From contig CP016836.1 in assembly GCA_002240395.1 (NCBI GenBank), forward strand, positions 2,356,001 to 2,420,000: DNA of 64,000 nt. The letters are read 5' to 3'. The notes under the pieces were generated by a model. The model did not search any database and was not told the origin of the DNA. It saw only the letters and a list, made by a program, of their open reading frames with translations. The translations under genes and the position numbers were made by a program. Positions 63,291-64,000 of the stretch are shown here, in pieces. This DNA is from Xanthomonas citri pv. mangiferaeindicae (GTDB lineage: Bacteria > Pseudomonadota > Gammaproteobacteria > Xanthomonadales > Xanthomonadaceae). Numbering within the stretch: the stretch's first letter is position 1; each line of letters starts with the position of its first letter.

Positions 63291-63357
63291 CGACAGTCGT
63301 TCGAGCGGAAAAGGCGACCACCATGCACGACGCCCGCACCGCTACGATGTGAAGCCA

Positions 63358-64000
63358 TGGATACGCCTTCCCCCCGACTCGATGCAGCGCTGCGCGCCGC
63401 CGCGTCGCGCATCGACGCCACCGATGCGCGCTGGCTGCTCGCCCACGCCCTCGGGCGTCCGCACAGCTGGCTGTTCGCGCATGGCGACGACCCGATCGAG
63501 CCGGCGCAGGCTGCGCGTTTCGAAGCACTGGTGGCGCGTCGCGCTGCCGGCGAGCCGGTCGCCTACCTGATCGGGCGTCGCGGCTTCTGGCGGTTCGACC
63601 TGGCGGTATCGCCGGCCACGCTGATTCCCAGGCCCGAGACCGAGCGGCTGGTCGAACTGGCGCTGGCGCGGCTGCCGGCCGGCCCCGGTGCCGCGGTTGC
63701 CGACCTGGGCACCGGCAGCGGTGCGGTCGCGCTCGCGCTTGCGGTCGAGCGCCCGGACGTCGACGTGGTCGCCACCGACCTGAGCGAGGCCGCGCTCGCC
63801 GTTGCGCGCGCCAATGCCGCCGAGCTGGGGCTCGCGCGCGTGACGTTCCTGGCCGGCGATTGGTACGCGCCGCTCGCAGGCCGCCGCTTCGATGTGCTGG
63901 TCAGCAACCCGCCGTACATCGAGGCGGACGATCCACACCTGGCGCGGGGCGATCTGCGCTTCGAGCCGCCGACCGCACTGGCCTCGGGCGACGACGGCCT
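63358..64000 (+). CDS. prmC: Peptide chain release factor N5-glutamine methyltransferase PrmC (3' end outside window)
   Basis: Methylates the GGQ glutamine of release factors 1 and 2. The frame starts at ATG 63358 (MDTPSPRLDAALRAAASRI) and stays open to the window end, giving 214 residues of about 280. Helical N-domain with ARWLLAHALGRPHSWL and GEPVAYLIGRRGFW, then SAM motif VADLGTGSGAVALALA and the catalytic NPPY in VSNPPYIEADD. Confidence 0.95.

Overview
The window is high-GC chromosomal DNA, tightly packed with genes on both strands and with many 1-8 base overlaps (ATGA, GTGA, TGATG). The content is that of a Gammaproteobacterium of the Xanthomonadaceae/Lysobacteraceae type (Lysobacter, Luteimonas or Xanthomonas relatives). 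The evidence is a complete Pil-Chp twitching cluster beside gshB and a TonB gene, the ahpC-ahpF-oxyR order known from Xanthomonas, and an lptD-surA-pdxA-rsmA-apaG-apaH run. This is inferred from gene content, not from a marker gene. I saw no rRNA, tRNA, CRISPR, prophage or insertion sequence. Most of it is core genome.

Layout. 1-4 kb: the end of a YoaA/DinG helicase, tsaB, a frameshifted signal peptidase and a methyltransferase. 4-6 kb (minus): TonB-like protein and gshB. 6.1-16.7 kb: pilG-pilH-pilI-pilJ-pilL(chpA)-chpB-chpC, the chemosensory system that controls type IV pili; no pilK methyltransferase is present and the ChpB esterase domain looks inactive. 16.7-22.3 kb: housekeeping genes (rsmE, bioA, nudE, cysQ, mazG), two small membrane proteins and a tandem duplication of a gene end. 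22.4-28.1 kb: a two-component system followed by a MacAB-type efflux pump. 28.1-31.5 kb: sigma-like protein, VOC protein, LysM amidase-like protein, secreted protein, SGNH lipoprotein. 31.7-35.2 kb: dgkA, terC, lgt, thyA, folA. 35.2-43 kb (minus): lptD to apaH with csaA inserted and a DUF1287 gene appended. 43-48 kb: deacetylase-family gene, cobalamin adenosyltransferase with a probable BtuM-type B12 importer, and two ubiquinone-type hydroxylases. 48-54 kb (minus): membrane proteins, rlmM, a deaminase, lipoprotein, CPBP protease, glnS. 54-58 kb: diguanylate cyclase, EamA transporter, msrA. 58-61.6 kb (minus): ahpC, ahpF, oxyR with a recognisable OxyR-type promoter. 61.6-62.4 kb: a gene-poor stretch with a small candidate ORF, a terminator and palindromic repeats. 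62.4-64 kb: alpha/beta hydrolase lipoprotein and the start of prmC.

Three genes (signal peptidase, chpB, macA) are each broken by one missing base in a short G or C run. Restoring one base repairs each, so these may be assembly errors rather than pseudogenes. The points most worth following are the BtuM-like gene, the degenerate ChpB, the small ORF facing ahpC, the palindromic repeats near 62 kb, and the paired hairpins between ahpC and ahpF.
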